A stretch of DNA of 64,000 nucleotides. Origin: Amoebophrya sp. A120 (lineage: Eukaryota; Sar; Dinophyceae; Syndiniales; Amoebophryaceae). Below, one piece after another: positions 45,343 to 55,900 of this stretch. Every line of letters begins with the position of its first letter. Position 1 is the first letter of the stretch. The stretch spans positions 186,001 to 250,000 of the forward strand of contig CAJINV010000009.1 in the NCBI GenBank assembly GCA_905178155.1, written 5' to 3'. The translations under genes and the position numbers were made by a program. The notes beneath the pieces are model-generated. The model searched no databases and had not been told where the DNA came from. It saw only the letters and a list, made by a program, of their open reading frames with translations.

Positions 45343-46963
45343 ATGAAGCTTCTCTCGCTGTGTTTATCATCGCATATCAGCGCTCCGCTGCTCTCCAACA
45401 TTCTTCACCAGGGTCTCGTGGTGCGAGGCCACGGCGCTAAGGAACATGACGACGCGCACGGCAAAAACAAGGTACTCCGCACCGAGATCCTCCCTGATGC
45501 GGAGCAAGACGAGGCTTGGGCAACACCGCCCCCAGAAATGTCGTCCTCTGCGAAAACGAAAAGTAGAGGTAGCGGACATGATGAGGAGCTACAGCAGCAG
45601 CGGAGGGCTGGGAAAAAAGACAGAAGGAACAAGGAGCACGTGGAACGGGCAGCCGGAGCCGCGGCGGCGAAAAAACCTACTTCTGCGGTGCAGCACCACA
45701 CCAGTCACGGAAAGGCGGAAGATGCCGCAGCGGTACTTGTGGACACGGCCAGGACGGATTCTGGTTCCAAGACGCATAATTCAGGTGTTAGTAAGATTAG
45801 TTTCTCCCGTCTCCTGCGCAGCGCAACAAGCAGTTCGCCGAAAGCCTACGTAAGGCGTGGCGCTAACGATACAAGCCATGCCATGTTCATGCAGGCCGGA
45901 GCTGAGGCTTGGAACGTCTGTGATCCAAACCTCGCACCAACGGCCGTAGACAAGGAGACTGGGAGATTTCCCGTGCGGTGCTGCGGCGAGGAGGCCCACC
46001 TGACTGATTCCGCCAGCTTCGGTAGTGGCAAAATCGACAATGGAAACAATATAGCGGTGGGCATTATCGATTAAAACATTAATAGTGTAGGATTCCCAGA
46101 AATCGCCGAAATTTTTTTTTTATCAAAACACCAAAATTTTTCAGCTCGCTGCAGCAGCCCGCCGTTTCTATATGTACCTGTCATGATTTAGATTTTGTAG
46201 CGTGATTTTAAGCATGTGAAAGTAGCAAACTATGCTTTGTTCGATTCATTAGACCTAACTAAGGAGGCTGGACTCTTCGGTGGCGCCGACATGGGAGGAG
46301 GGCAAGTAGCGACGCATGGGCGACCAGCCCTCTGGCCCCACTGAATGGGGCCAGAAGGCCCTGTCAGATCGGGATTGCGGCACGCATGGGCCGCGACGAG
46401 CCGTCAGATTGCGGTGCTGTATGACGCAGTGTCCTGCTCCTGCCTCTGTAACGTAACTAGTAAGCTGTACTATAGATACATAAGGGAACCGAAGCAGCCG
46501 ATAGCTAGAGTCAAAACTCTTTGTTTGAGTAAACCGGAGCACTTGATTCGAGCTCAAAGTCAAAACTATTTCTTTGCTTGGTTTCTGAAAATCCTACACG
46601 AGCGGTGTTTTTTCTTGGATAGGCAGACGAAGCGACGGAACACGAGTGGATTGCGTAACTCCACCGACGCCCGCCGACATCTGCAAAGCAACTTCAATCG
46701 ACGATGATCGGCTGATGGACTACGCAGCGGCGGTGGCCCTATGTGCCGAGCAGAACGGTCGTCGGCTGTGCACCTTGGAGGAGCTAGGCCTCCGACGCGA
46801 AAGTGCCAGTGAAGACAGTACAAACACTATTTGCGCTGAAACTGGCGGGGGGTGTAACCACGCGTGCATCTGGTCTGGTACGGACGTGCCAGTGCAAGGG
46901 AACTCAGTCTTACGCACTGTAAGAGCTGTGTGCAAAAGTTATCATGAATTTGCAGCGAACTGA
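45343..46963 (+). CDS. Secreted protein with Cys-rich RLCT-type domain, 2 exons, about 331 aa
   Basis: Exons 45343-46021 and 46647-46963, with a GT-AG intron of 625 nt. The first exon starts MKLLSLCLSSHISAPLLSN, a probable signal peptide, followed by a charged, Ala/Lys/Glu-rich linker. The conserved part begins EAWNVCDPNL and FPVRCCGEEA at the end of exon 1 and continues in exon 2 with TPADICKATS, YAAAVALCAEQNGRRLCTLEEL, then ETGGGCNHACIWSG. From memory this Cys pattern (RCC ... C ... NGxRLCTxxEL ... GTGC ... W) recurs in secreted proteins of algae and other protists, but I know no named function. The exact acceptor in exon 2 was chosen by phase only; other AGs nearby at 46624 are possible. 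The gene is free of introners. Confidence 0.6.
46332..46354. repeat. Short hairpin in the intron of the secreted RLCT-domain gene
   Basis: CTGGCCCCA, a CTGAA loop, then TGGGGCCAG: a 9-bp GC-rich stem. It lies in a locally GC-rich patch of an otherwise AT-rich intron. No function is apparent. Confidence 0.7.
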
Positions 46964-49477
46964 TGGTCAAAGGCATTTGTACTAGAACTACGCATATGAA
47001 ATGAACAACAAGCACTCGTTGCTCTTATTATTGTCGTTTGGGAGCTTGAGTTATGGCAGAGTGTATTCTTTTTGTCAACGTCAACCTCAATCGGAGCACT
47101 GGTCGGCGCCGGTGGTCAAGAAAAATTTCATTCTTGTGGAGGTTACTTACGTGCAAGGAGGTTTTTACAGTTAGCTGTAGATCTATATGATGAACTGGAA
47201 AATGTGGATTTTGTATTCGAGACTGCGACTGTCACGTCGAAGAGCAAGAAGGCGAAGTTCGAAACTTTGTGCACACGACCATCTTTCCAGTCAATCGTGG
47301 GAGAACTCAACCGAAGAAAATTCTTCGGCAACAACTACACCCAAAGACACGACAGTCACAGCAGAAGAGGAGGGTATGATTACACTTACTTATCATTTAT
47401 TTTCATTTTTGTGGATGGAATTATCGGGTTCAGTGAAGCGTGGATCGGATTATCGAGCTCAGTGACTGTCACAACCATGGTTTTTGTGATGAGGAGCACA
47501 AGTGTACATAGTGCTTGCTAGTCCACGGTGCTCTAGGCCAAGAACCGGGGGTTACTTAAGTCCTTACAACTCCCGTGCTGAAGCAAGCATGGTAGTAGAA
47601 CGAGTTCGTATGACAGGTGACGCATCGATGACGATGAAGATCATCATCGTTGTCCTCTTTGTGGCGCTGGTCGGCATCGGCGGTGGAATTTTCATGATGC
47701 AGGAGAAAGCCGTATTCGGTGTGAAAGCCTTAACTTTCGTCCCACCTGGAAGTTTTGTCATGCATGTAAGTCTGTACGCCCTGAACGAACACGAAGTAAG
47801 TACTACATGGAACAAATAGAAGGCCTAGGGCTGTCGCTGTTTGCCGCAACATGCGGTTGCTCATACGATGCGTGTTTTGCTCAGTGGGTTTCGGGTGATT
47901 GTTGTGCGCTAATGGATTGAGAGAACTGACGAGGGGACTCGAGGCGCGATCACACGACTCTGCTGAGGGCGCTGAGATCGTCGTCGTGGTGCGTGCAGAA
48001 GGTAGCGCATTCCGTAAAACTTCGTGCCAAATGCGAATAAACGATTGCTTGATCATTTGCGTAGAATATGGGATAGGGACGTTTTCACACGGGATACGAA
48101 GGCGTCGATGCCACCGCGGGGGGTGAAGGTGGAGCGGAAGGAGATATCAAAAAGAAATTCCTGAAGAGACCTAGCTATGACGGCCAAAGCTGTGACAGAT
48201 ATTTGTGTAGGAGTACGATCACAGTCTGGCTCGTCTTGGTACACTACATTACACGACACTTGGTTTTTACCGATACGGCGAAAAGTCGTGTAATAGAAAT
48301 AGAAGCTGTAGCTGAAGTAAGTAGAGCAGGACGTTAGCAGCAGTAAAGAGCAGCCGACATGGCAGGGCAGCTCGGGCAACTGCGCTTCAGCCTGGGTGGC
48401 TCAGGCTCCCGCAAAATTCAAAATCTAGATCTGCAGTACAGGAGCCTAGTGTCTTGCAGTGAAGGGGTGACGCGTGACGGACTTGCTTCATGCGTACGAA
48501 ATAAGTAAATAAGTGGAAGTGCTTCTCTACTTTCAATGTGCCCCTGGGTTTTTTGGCTTTGGGTTGAAAGCGAAGCTACTAGAGGAATGCTTTTTCTTTT
48601 GATATCTCCGGACGATGACGACGAGGCCGCCGCGTACGCCGGCTACTAGAAGGAGAAGGTTCAAGGGTGTGCGTGTGGTGTACGCGAGACATTTTATTTT
48701 TTTTTATCTGCAGGTGCAGCTGCAGCATATTTCAGACAGTATGCAAGAGTAAGTCGCACACCGCAAGCAAGATGCGATAATCAGATCGGTCCTTGGAATC
48801 AAAAATGGCGTGTACAAGAAGAAAGAGGCATTTGTTTCATCTCGGCACCAATCTCCAGCACTAGTGGCGCTCACAAACAAACCGCCCTGTCCTTGTATGT
48901 ACGAGTTCGTTGAAGCTGTCGCACGGTCCTGAGTATCGCGAAAATTGAACCAAAAAACCGGCTCGTTGATGGATCAAATGACCGGGCTCCAGGCATGCCG
49001 CAGATCGAATCGATCAGTAAAGGTCATGGATGGTACTGGATGGTGGGGCATCCGGTGTTACGTTGTACTCCAAAGAAAATAAGCGGGAAAGTGAGGTCCG
49101 TGATTTTTTTGATCGCTTGTGCCAAGATCATGATCAATCATGCAATATATGATGACGTCGATCCTGAAGATGTTGAAGAACTATGGTGCAAAAGTAAAAG
49201 TTAGCGTTCCCTGTTGATCTTGATGCTCCAAAAAGATTGACGAAGCAGTATGATGTGCTCATCACGATCACGCGATATGGCTCATCATGGCAATTTCTTT
49301 GATCGTCACGCGATATGCATTCATACTGAAGAAGAAGACTCCACGACAATGCTTCAGAATCGTTCTGGTGAGTGTAGTAAGTACAAGTAGAAGACGACTG
49401 AGTAGATATGATCACTTTATGATCATGAGGGCACTTCAGATGATACAACATCACAAAAGGTAAAGAAGCAACAGAAA
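46964..49477 (+). other. 2.5-kb region with unassembled exon candidates
   Basis: Several stretches look coding but were not joined. One opens at 47001 with a signal-peptide-like start, MNNKHSLLLLLSFGSLSYG. A second (about 47170-47374) reads LAVDLYDELENVDFVFETAT and ends at a GTATG donor. A third (47589-47765) is MVVERVRMTG with a membrane segment IIIVVLFVALVGIGGGIFMM, ending FVMH at a strong GTAAGT donor (47766). A fourth (about 48094-48337) reads GYEGVDATAGGEGGAEGDIKKK, with another GTAAGT inside. A fifth starts MAGQLGQLRFSLGGSGSRK near 48359. They could be one secreted or membrane protein with several introns, or two small genes. Nothing clear was seen at 48500-49477. Confidence 0.35.
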
Positions 49478-52024
49478 ATGACTCTTCAGGAAGTAGAAAT
49501 AGTGGATGAGGAACAGAAAAGTGTAGCGGAGGATCTGGAGCCTAGATACCACCAGCATCGGCCTCTGGTGAGTGTGGTGATACCAGTTTACAACGTGCCG
49601 CCGCCGCTCTTGCAAGAGTGCATCGTATCCGTGTTGGTGCAGACGTACCCGAGCCTGGAGCTGATTCTCAGCGATGATTGTAGCACGAGCACGGAAACTC
49701 GTTGCTTTTTGCGACAGCTGCAGGCGGCTGGGTCGGACGAGGCGAAAATCTCTGCGGTGCTTGGTTTGCGCGGCAGAATGGAAAAAAATTCTACGGCAGA
49801 AGATGAGGCACAGCACGCGGCAAGTAGTGATATGAATGCTATGGAGATTGAAAACGATAACGTTAACGACAGCGCAGATCATGACACGCAAACAGGACGA
49901 CGTGCTCCAGTTACACGCCGCGAGCTTTTCGCGAAAAAACGTGCGTTACTAGCAAGGGTGAGCACTTCATTTCCGCCCATCCGTGTGCTTTTTTCCCCGC
50001 AGAATGAAGGCGAGGCGGGCGCGCGAAACCGCGGAATTGCGGACATATCCCCCGACGCGGAGTTCATTTGCACCATGGACGGTGATGACATCATGCTGCG
50101 TAATCGAGTTGCACTGCAAGTGCAGGAATTCATACCCGTAGGAAACGAGGACGACGACCACACTGCTGGTTTATTCAATTGTAGTAGTACCCACAAAGAA
50201 AAAGAAGCGAAAGCAATAGCAAACGAACACCCGGTTCACTCGAGGACGACGACAAATCAGCCACGGAGGCAAGGAGCACCAGAGAACGTCACCGAGATGA
50301 GGAAAGTGAATCTCCAGAACGCCATCGTCGGGGCGAATTTCGACCGCACCCCGGCGAACAGCACACACCGGTACACGGAATGGGCCAACGAGCTGGACTT
50401 GTGCGGGTTGTGGCTGGACCAGTTCCGCGAGGTGACCCTGATCCATCCTACGTGGTTTATGCGAAGAGAGACGTTCGAAGTGGCTGGCGGTTATCACACC
50501 TGGCAGACGTCGTCGCTTCGAGGTCGTCCTCCCAGTACGCGCGAAGATCAAGAGATCGAGGACATGGACATGAGTGCGGACGACACGATGATCTTCGTCG
50601 ACGTCGTCCCACTGACCACTAGCTCCGACACGGAGCAGAGGACCCCGGAAGCCGAACGGCCTGCAGAAAAAGACAAAGATGAACGTTTATTTGCGGATGC
50701 AATGGTGAAGGAACACGTACACGAACAACACAGAAGTGAAAGCTCGTATGAAGCTGCAAGTTCTTCTTCTTGCACCCCCGCAGCTTCTGCTGCAGGTCGG
50801 GCTGCTCGGCCTCCCCAGCCGCTTCTCGCCGCTGATTTGCGTTTCTTTCATTCGCACATAGCCTCTCAAGCGGAGCGAATTCGGGTGGCGAGAAACTTCG
50901 GCTCCACTGCAGAAGTGTACGATTATATGCGGGAGTTGCTGGAACTGGTAGTTCTGTGGAGGAATTTTTATACGGATGACACCCAGATCCGAACGACCAG
51001 CACTGCTCAAGGAGACAGTGCTGGGAACGCCAGAAGCTACTCTTGCGGCAATCATCAAGGGCTGACCGAGCGTATTTCCGCCTTCCTACTAAAGTACGAC
51101 CTCCTGCGTTCCTCGTGTAATGTTGAGGATCTTCCACTTCCTGGAGCTGCGGGTAAAAATATCCGGGAAGGGCCTCTTCCCAGCGGGGGCCCGAATTATT
51201 CACACGGTGCTAGCGGCTTTGAGGACAGCAGAACGAACAGGTTTTGCCGCGTTCTTCCGACCGATGACAGTGCGCTTTCTTGTTCTTCGGAACAAGTAGA
51301 TGTTGAGCACATTTTTAGCTTCTTCCAAAACGAAATCGTCGCGAAAGATGTACTTCTGAGCAAACCAAACTTGCTGACGCCCGCGAGACCACCGAGAGTC
51401 GGAAGTTCTTCGGCGAACCACTCGTCTCCCTCCCTCTTGACCTACCGACACCGCGCCGGCGCTACGCTGTGTGCCCAGACCTCGCGGAAGCTGCTGGCGA
51501 GTATCCGCGTGCGCAGTATGGAGCGACAGATTTTGCAGTACTGGAAACAATTTACGATTTGGGGCGGGGGCCGCGACGGCAAATTGTTCTTTTCCTTGCT
51601 GCAGACGGAGTACAAACAACGCGTGAAGGCCTTTGCAGAGGTAGATCCTAGGCGGCTGAAGGCGAAGTACTACATTCACGAAGAGTACAGCGCTGCGGTG
51701 GGAAAAATTCCTTACGTGGACTTGCGGCACTTCGGATTGAGTGATGACAAGGCACCGGCGACCGGTGGAGAAAGAACGAGGATCGAACCGGGAGTAGAAG
51801 GAAAATCAGAGCCTCGATCGACTGCAGCGGACTCAAAGGCTGCACGACAACGACAAAAGAGCGGATCTGCGTGTGTAAATTACTTCGAAGCTGCGCAGCC
51901 ACCGTACGTCATTTGCGTAGCCAAGGGGCGGTTCTATGCGGAAGTAATGGACATTGTGGCGTTGGTGGAGAAAAAATTAGGCACTCCTCTCGTCGAAGGA
52001 AGAGACTACTGGTTTTTCTGCTGA
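49478..52024 (+). CDS. GT-A family-2 glycosyltransferase, B3GNTL1-like, 848 aa
   Basis: Intronless. The N-terminal GT-A domain opens with PLVSVVIPVYNVPPPLLQEC (~residues 29-48), then LELILSDDCSTS, the nucleotide-sugar region QNEGEAGARNRGIA, and the DxD-type metal site CTMDGDD (D201-D204). NSTHRYTEWANELDL and IHPTWFMRRETFEVAGGYH match the middle of human B3GNTL1, and the C-terminal FTIWGGGRDGKLFFSLL, VKAFAEVDPRRLK and PPYVICVAKGRF match its tail well. The family is annotated as a putative beta-1,3-N-acetylglucosaminyltransferase; the human protein's activity is not firmly established. The enzyme core is interrupted by a ~250-residue Ser/Glu-rich insert (about residues 350-600), making it more than twice the human length. 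There is no signal peptide or membrane anchor at the chosen start, as in the human protein. Confidence 0.82.
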   Translation: MTLQEVEIVDEEQKSVAEDLEPRYHQHRPLVSVVIPVYNVPPPLLQECIVSVLVQTYPSLELILSDDCSTSTETRCFLRQLQAAGSDEAKISAVLGLRGRMEKNSTAEDEAQHAASSDMNAMEIENDNVNDSADHDTQTGRRAPVTRRELFAKKRALLARVSTSFPPIRVLFSPQNEGEAGARNRGIADISPDAEFICTMDGDDIMLRNRVALQVQEFIPVGNEDDDHTAGLFNCSSTHKEKEAKAIANEHPVHSRTTTNQPRRQGAPENVTEMRKVNLQNAIVGANFDRTPANSTHRYTEWANELDLCGLWLDQFREVTLIHPTWFMRRETFEVAGGYHTWQTSSLRGRPPSTREDQEIEDMDMSADDTMIFVDVVPLTTSSDTEQRTPEAERPAEKDKDERLFADAMVKEHVHEQHRSESSYEAASSSSCTPAASAAGRAARPPQPLLAADLRFFHSHIASQAERIRVARNFGSTAEVYDYMRELLELVVLWRNFYTDDTQIRTTSTAQGDSAGNARSYSCGNHQGLTERISAFLLKYDLLRSSCNVEDLPLPGAAGKNIREGPLPSGGPNYSHGASGFEDSRTNRFCRVLPTDDSALSCSSEQVDVEHIFSFFQNEIVAKDVLLSKPNLLTPARPPRVGSSSANHSSPSLLTYRHRAGATLCAQTSRKLLASIRVRSMERQILQYWKQFTIWGGGRDGKLFFSLLQTEYKQRVKAFAEVDPRRLKAKYYIHEEYSAAVGKIPYVDLRHFGLSDDKAPATGGERTRIEPGVEGKSEPRSTAADSKAARQRQKSGSACVNYFEAAQPPYVICVAKGRFYAEVMDIVALVEKKLGTPLVEGRDYWFFC

Positions 52025-52930
52025 CGTTGCTCGCAGATTGTTGTAAATGTAATCATGAAATAGTAAATAGAGTTACCAACTTCTAGAGCAAAGAAAAATA
52101 AAACGGGAAGTTCTAAGAACTAAGTACCATGACCGACCACTGGACTTTGTTTCTGTTTCAGGAACGTTACCGACATGATGATACTGTACTAGTGGACGTA
52201 AGCGACATATACTCAAACGATCCGCAGACGAGGTGCTGGCACTGACATGGATGGCAGTCGAGAAATAAATTGTGTTTACTCTTGTTTCGACGCTTGGTTT
52301 GTCTATACTATGGTTCTCATCTGAAAGATCTGGTAAAGAGGGACCAAAAAGATGCTGAAGCGTTGGAAAGCTCCAACGGGATCGATCTTCACGAGCATTA
52401 TCCTACGGTAGCTGGCTTGCAGCAGTTCTATACGTAAGTCCAACAGAGTGCGTGCTCTAGGTCTCATCGGCTCACATCGCAAGCAAGAATTCTCGACGTT
52501 GGGGAAAAATGCTCTGGTACAAGAGGCGATCATCCACCCAGAGGTATTTTTTTCGCGATCCCGCACAAATCGCTACTTGTATCCATTGCCAGTACTCATT
52601 CTCAGAAATCAACAATGAATTAGATAGATGATGTCCAAGTGAAAGATGTGATAAGATCAAAGCGATGATAGATCACCGACCGAGCTCGACTGGATTCGCG
52701 TCCCTCAGTTCCACTTACATATTGCAGGAAGGCTCTTGTTTCTCTGGTGGAAAAGGCCTTATGGATAAACATTACCTACTCACAGCAGGCGACCAACATG
52801 ACACCTTGACAAGCATTTATCAAGAACTGATAAAGAAGAAGACCACGACTAATTACTTATCTAGATAGAAATGTAGAGCGGCAAGTTCCGGGATTTTTTT
52901 GACTTCTGGCATTCATTGTTTGACGTTTTC
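52025..52930. other. Intergenic, 0.9 kb
   Basis: No supported gene; small overlapping frames only. The open frame of the next gene starts upstream of its first ATG at 52931. Confidence 0.5.
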
Positions 52931-55900
52931 ATGAGGGCGCAAAGTACTTACCTCTCCCTGCTGGATCTCCCCGCCACTGGGGTTCGGCAGACCTGCAGTT
53001 CCGGAAGCGCACAGATGTCCGCGACGAACAAGCCGAAGCCGGTGGCTCCAAAGTCATCAACCAGAACTGATCATGTGTCATCAAGTTATGATCCAGCAGA
53101 ACATCCCGCACCTCCCGCATGCGCTAGTAAAGCCGGTGTGGAAACGAGCGAAAGCATCCACGATTTCCTGAAGCTGCTTGCTGATTTCGAAGAGGAAGCG
53201 GGCGACAGTTTGGCGAGTTGTGTGCTCGACCAAGTCGAAGTGGAGGACGAATTGTCGGCGCCGGAGGACGAATCGGAAAATGAAAATGCTGGTGAACAAG
53301 ATTACACACACACCGTGAAGCTGAATGCACCCGAGCCGTGGGTCGTGAAAACGCTGTTCGAGGTTTTCAGGAACCAGTTTCACGAAGACGATGCGGGGGC
53401 GGACAAGGAGAAGGACGGGAAGGACAGGAGTAGAAATAAAGGCAACACCCTGTTCGACTTCCAGTTCCTGGAGCAGCGCGCGTTCGCGCGGACGGTCTTG
53501 ACCGAAAGCGATTTGGAGGATTTCGTCTTCCATGAAGACACCCGAGAAATTCCCGATTTCGTTTTTTCTCAGAACTCTTCCGCAAGAGCAGTTGAAGACG
53601 ATATTGATGTTTTTGACAGTTGTACAACGACAACGAGCGGAACTGGTTGTGCAAAGTTGTGGCGCGCATTTTTCGACATTACTGCCGATGGCTCCTGCGC
53701 CGAGAAAAATTTGGAAGCTCTCTTCGCGAAATTGTGCGACAGCGGTCTGGCCGCGTTGCGTGACAGAGTTCAGCCACCGACGTGCACTGACGACGCCGTG
53801 GAGAAGTGCACGAAGACAGGGAGTGGGGGGCGAAGCCATGCCCTGACTTCGACTTGCGATTCCGACCCAACCATATTATCGTGTAGGAAAAGACCAGGAG
53901 CTCCACCGGCGCTTTCCGAAGTAGGGCCTCTTCAGATTGCGGACGAGACGGGCGGCTTTGGCGCAGGAGGTGCAGATTGTACGGCCGCGGTAAGTTCCGG
54001 TGCAGCTGGCGCTTCACCGGCGAACAAACGCCTGAAAATAGCAGATCAAGACGATAACCAAAGAAGCAGCGCAGAGCCCTGGGCGACCAGCTCAAAGGAT
54101 AAAGCATCACCTACTTCTGCAAAGCAAAGCGTTGACGTAATAGCTCTTGACACGACGAAAGAAGAGGATCAGAGTTCCATTAACAATGCAGCGGCTCCAC
54201 GACCAACGGGGTCACAGGGCCTTATCAGCGCGAACACTTCGACGTCCGCATTCATTTCTGCACTCTGGGAAGAGAAAGTTTGGAGCCCAATCCGCAAAGA
54301 GGTTTTTGTAGAGTTAAAGGTAGAAGACTCCGCCGGGAAAAGTTGTACGACTTGGAAAGAACTACATGACGACATTGTCATCGCGAACAAAAAACTGGGG
54401 GCCGTCATCGTGTGTCTGAAAAGGCTCCAATTTTTGCTGCAGCACATAAAACAAAAGGTGGTGGGCAAGTACCGCGATTTCTGCCGGTACATCACTGCCA
54501 TCCACGAGGTCGAGGATTTGCGCGGAGTCTTATATTCCGACGAATCTGGTGCGCAGACACAGCCACAGCGGACACTGCACCTAGAGAACTACTCGGGCGA
54601 ACGCGACTCGAGTTGTAGTGCCCAGGCAAAGCAACGGACGAACAAGGATTGTACCCGGCTTGCGACCTTGCAGGTTTTGTACGAAATGGCGATCCGAAGC
54701 CACAAGTCCGTGTTCCGAGGTCTTCAGCAGCTCCCGAGGTTTCTTACAGCAATGAAACAAGCCGATAGCGCGGAAACGTCAACGCAGTCGGCGTCCTTCA
54801 GTTGCGTTGATCAGCATCAGGGTTCTACTGCTTTTACGACGCTATTCATCCCCACACCGGCGATAACTTCGTCGTCAAAAGCTGGAAACCTGAATGCGGA
54901 GGACTCGCACGCAGGGCTGCGTCAGAACAAGGACCACCGACAGCTCCTCAAGGTGTCCGTGAGCCAATTGATTCGCAACTTGGCCAAAGTTTACGCATTG
55001 TTAGGCTACGAGGAAAAAAGCGTGGCGGTGTTGCAGATTGGGCTGCTGGAGAGCATGGAGATCGATAACCATAACAGCAGCTCCCTGAGTGGTCGGTCTC
55101 CCGGGAGCCGTTCGGGCGACATGCTCTCGGAGCGCAATGATTTTCATCGGAGTGGTTCTAATAAGCGGGGAACCAAAAAGACGAAGAACAAGAAGCCGCT
55201 TCGCGGAGCTTCCGACGTTGTGCGATTGTACCTGCAGCAATTAGTGCCACTGTACTTGCAAATGGACGAGGAGACGGAGAGCGAATCCGGGATGACGATC
55301 CGTCGGGCCGAAAAACAAGGAGAGAAAAATGCAGACGAGAAGCATGAGCATGAAGTTGTTTCTTTAACACGCGAGGACCGCGAATCAGAAGCTTGCTCAC
55401 GGACGCCTTCGTGCCCGATGAGCATCAAGAAGTACAACGCCTTTGCCGGGGAGCTGCTCAAATACTTCGGGTTCGAGGCCCGCTTCCGCCTCTTTCCCTA
55501 CGACCGCATCTGTGCCGAAGAAGCGGCGGAAGAGACGAATCACGCAAAGAACAGCAGTAGTCCACCTAGTGGTGATCGTCGCGCCGCGCCCGCCGCCGCC
55601 GGCCCCTTCTCTTTGCCTACTCCTGCTGTTGCAGTCGGACCACCCTCGTCTCCGTCTGCGGTGCTTGTTTCGTCTCCCCCTTCCTCCACCTCCACGCACG
55701 ACAAAAGCACAACCCCACTGAGCTCCTCTTCTGCTGCTTCCGCGTCGGCTCCGCTGTTCATCCTGGACAACATTCTTTCCGAGCGCAGTCTGGACCAGCT
55801 GAAACAGATTTTTTGCGACCAATTTTTCCACGCGCACGGGTACGATCCCCTGTTGTATGACTGCGGCCTCACCGAGGGGAAGAACCCCAGCTATTTCAGC

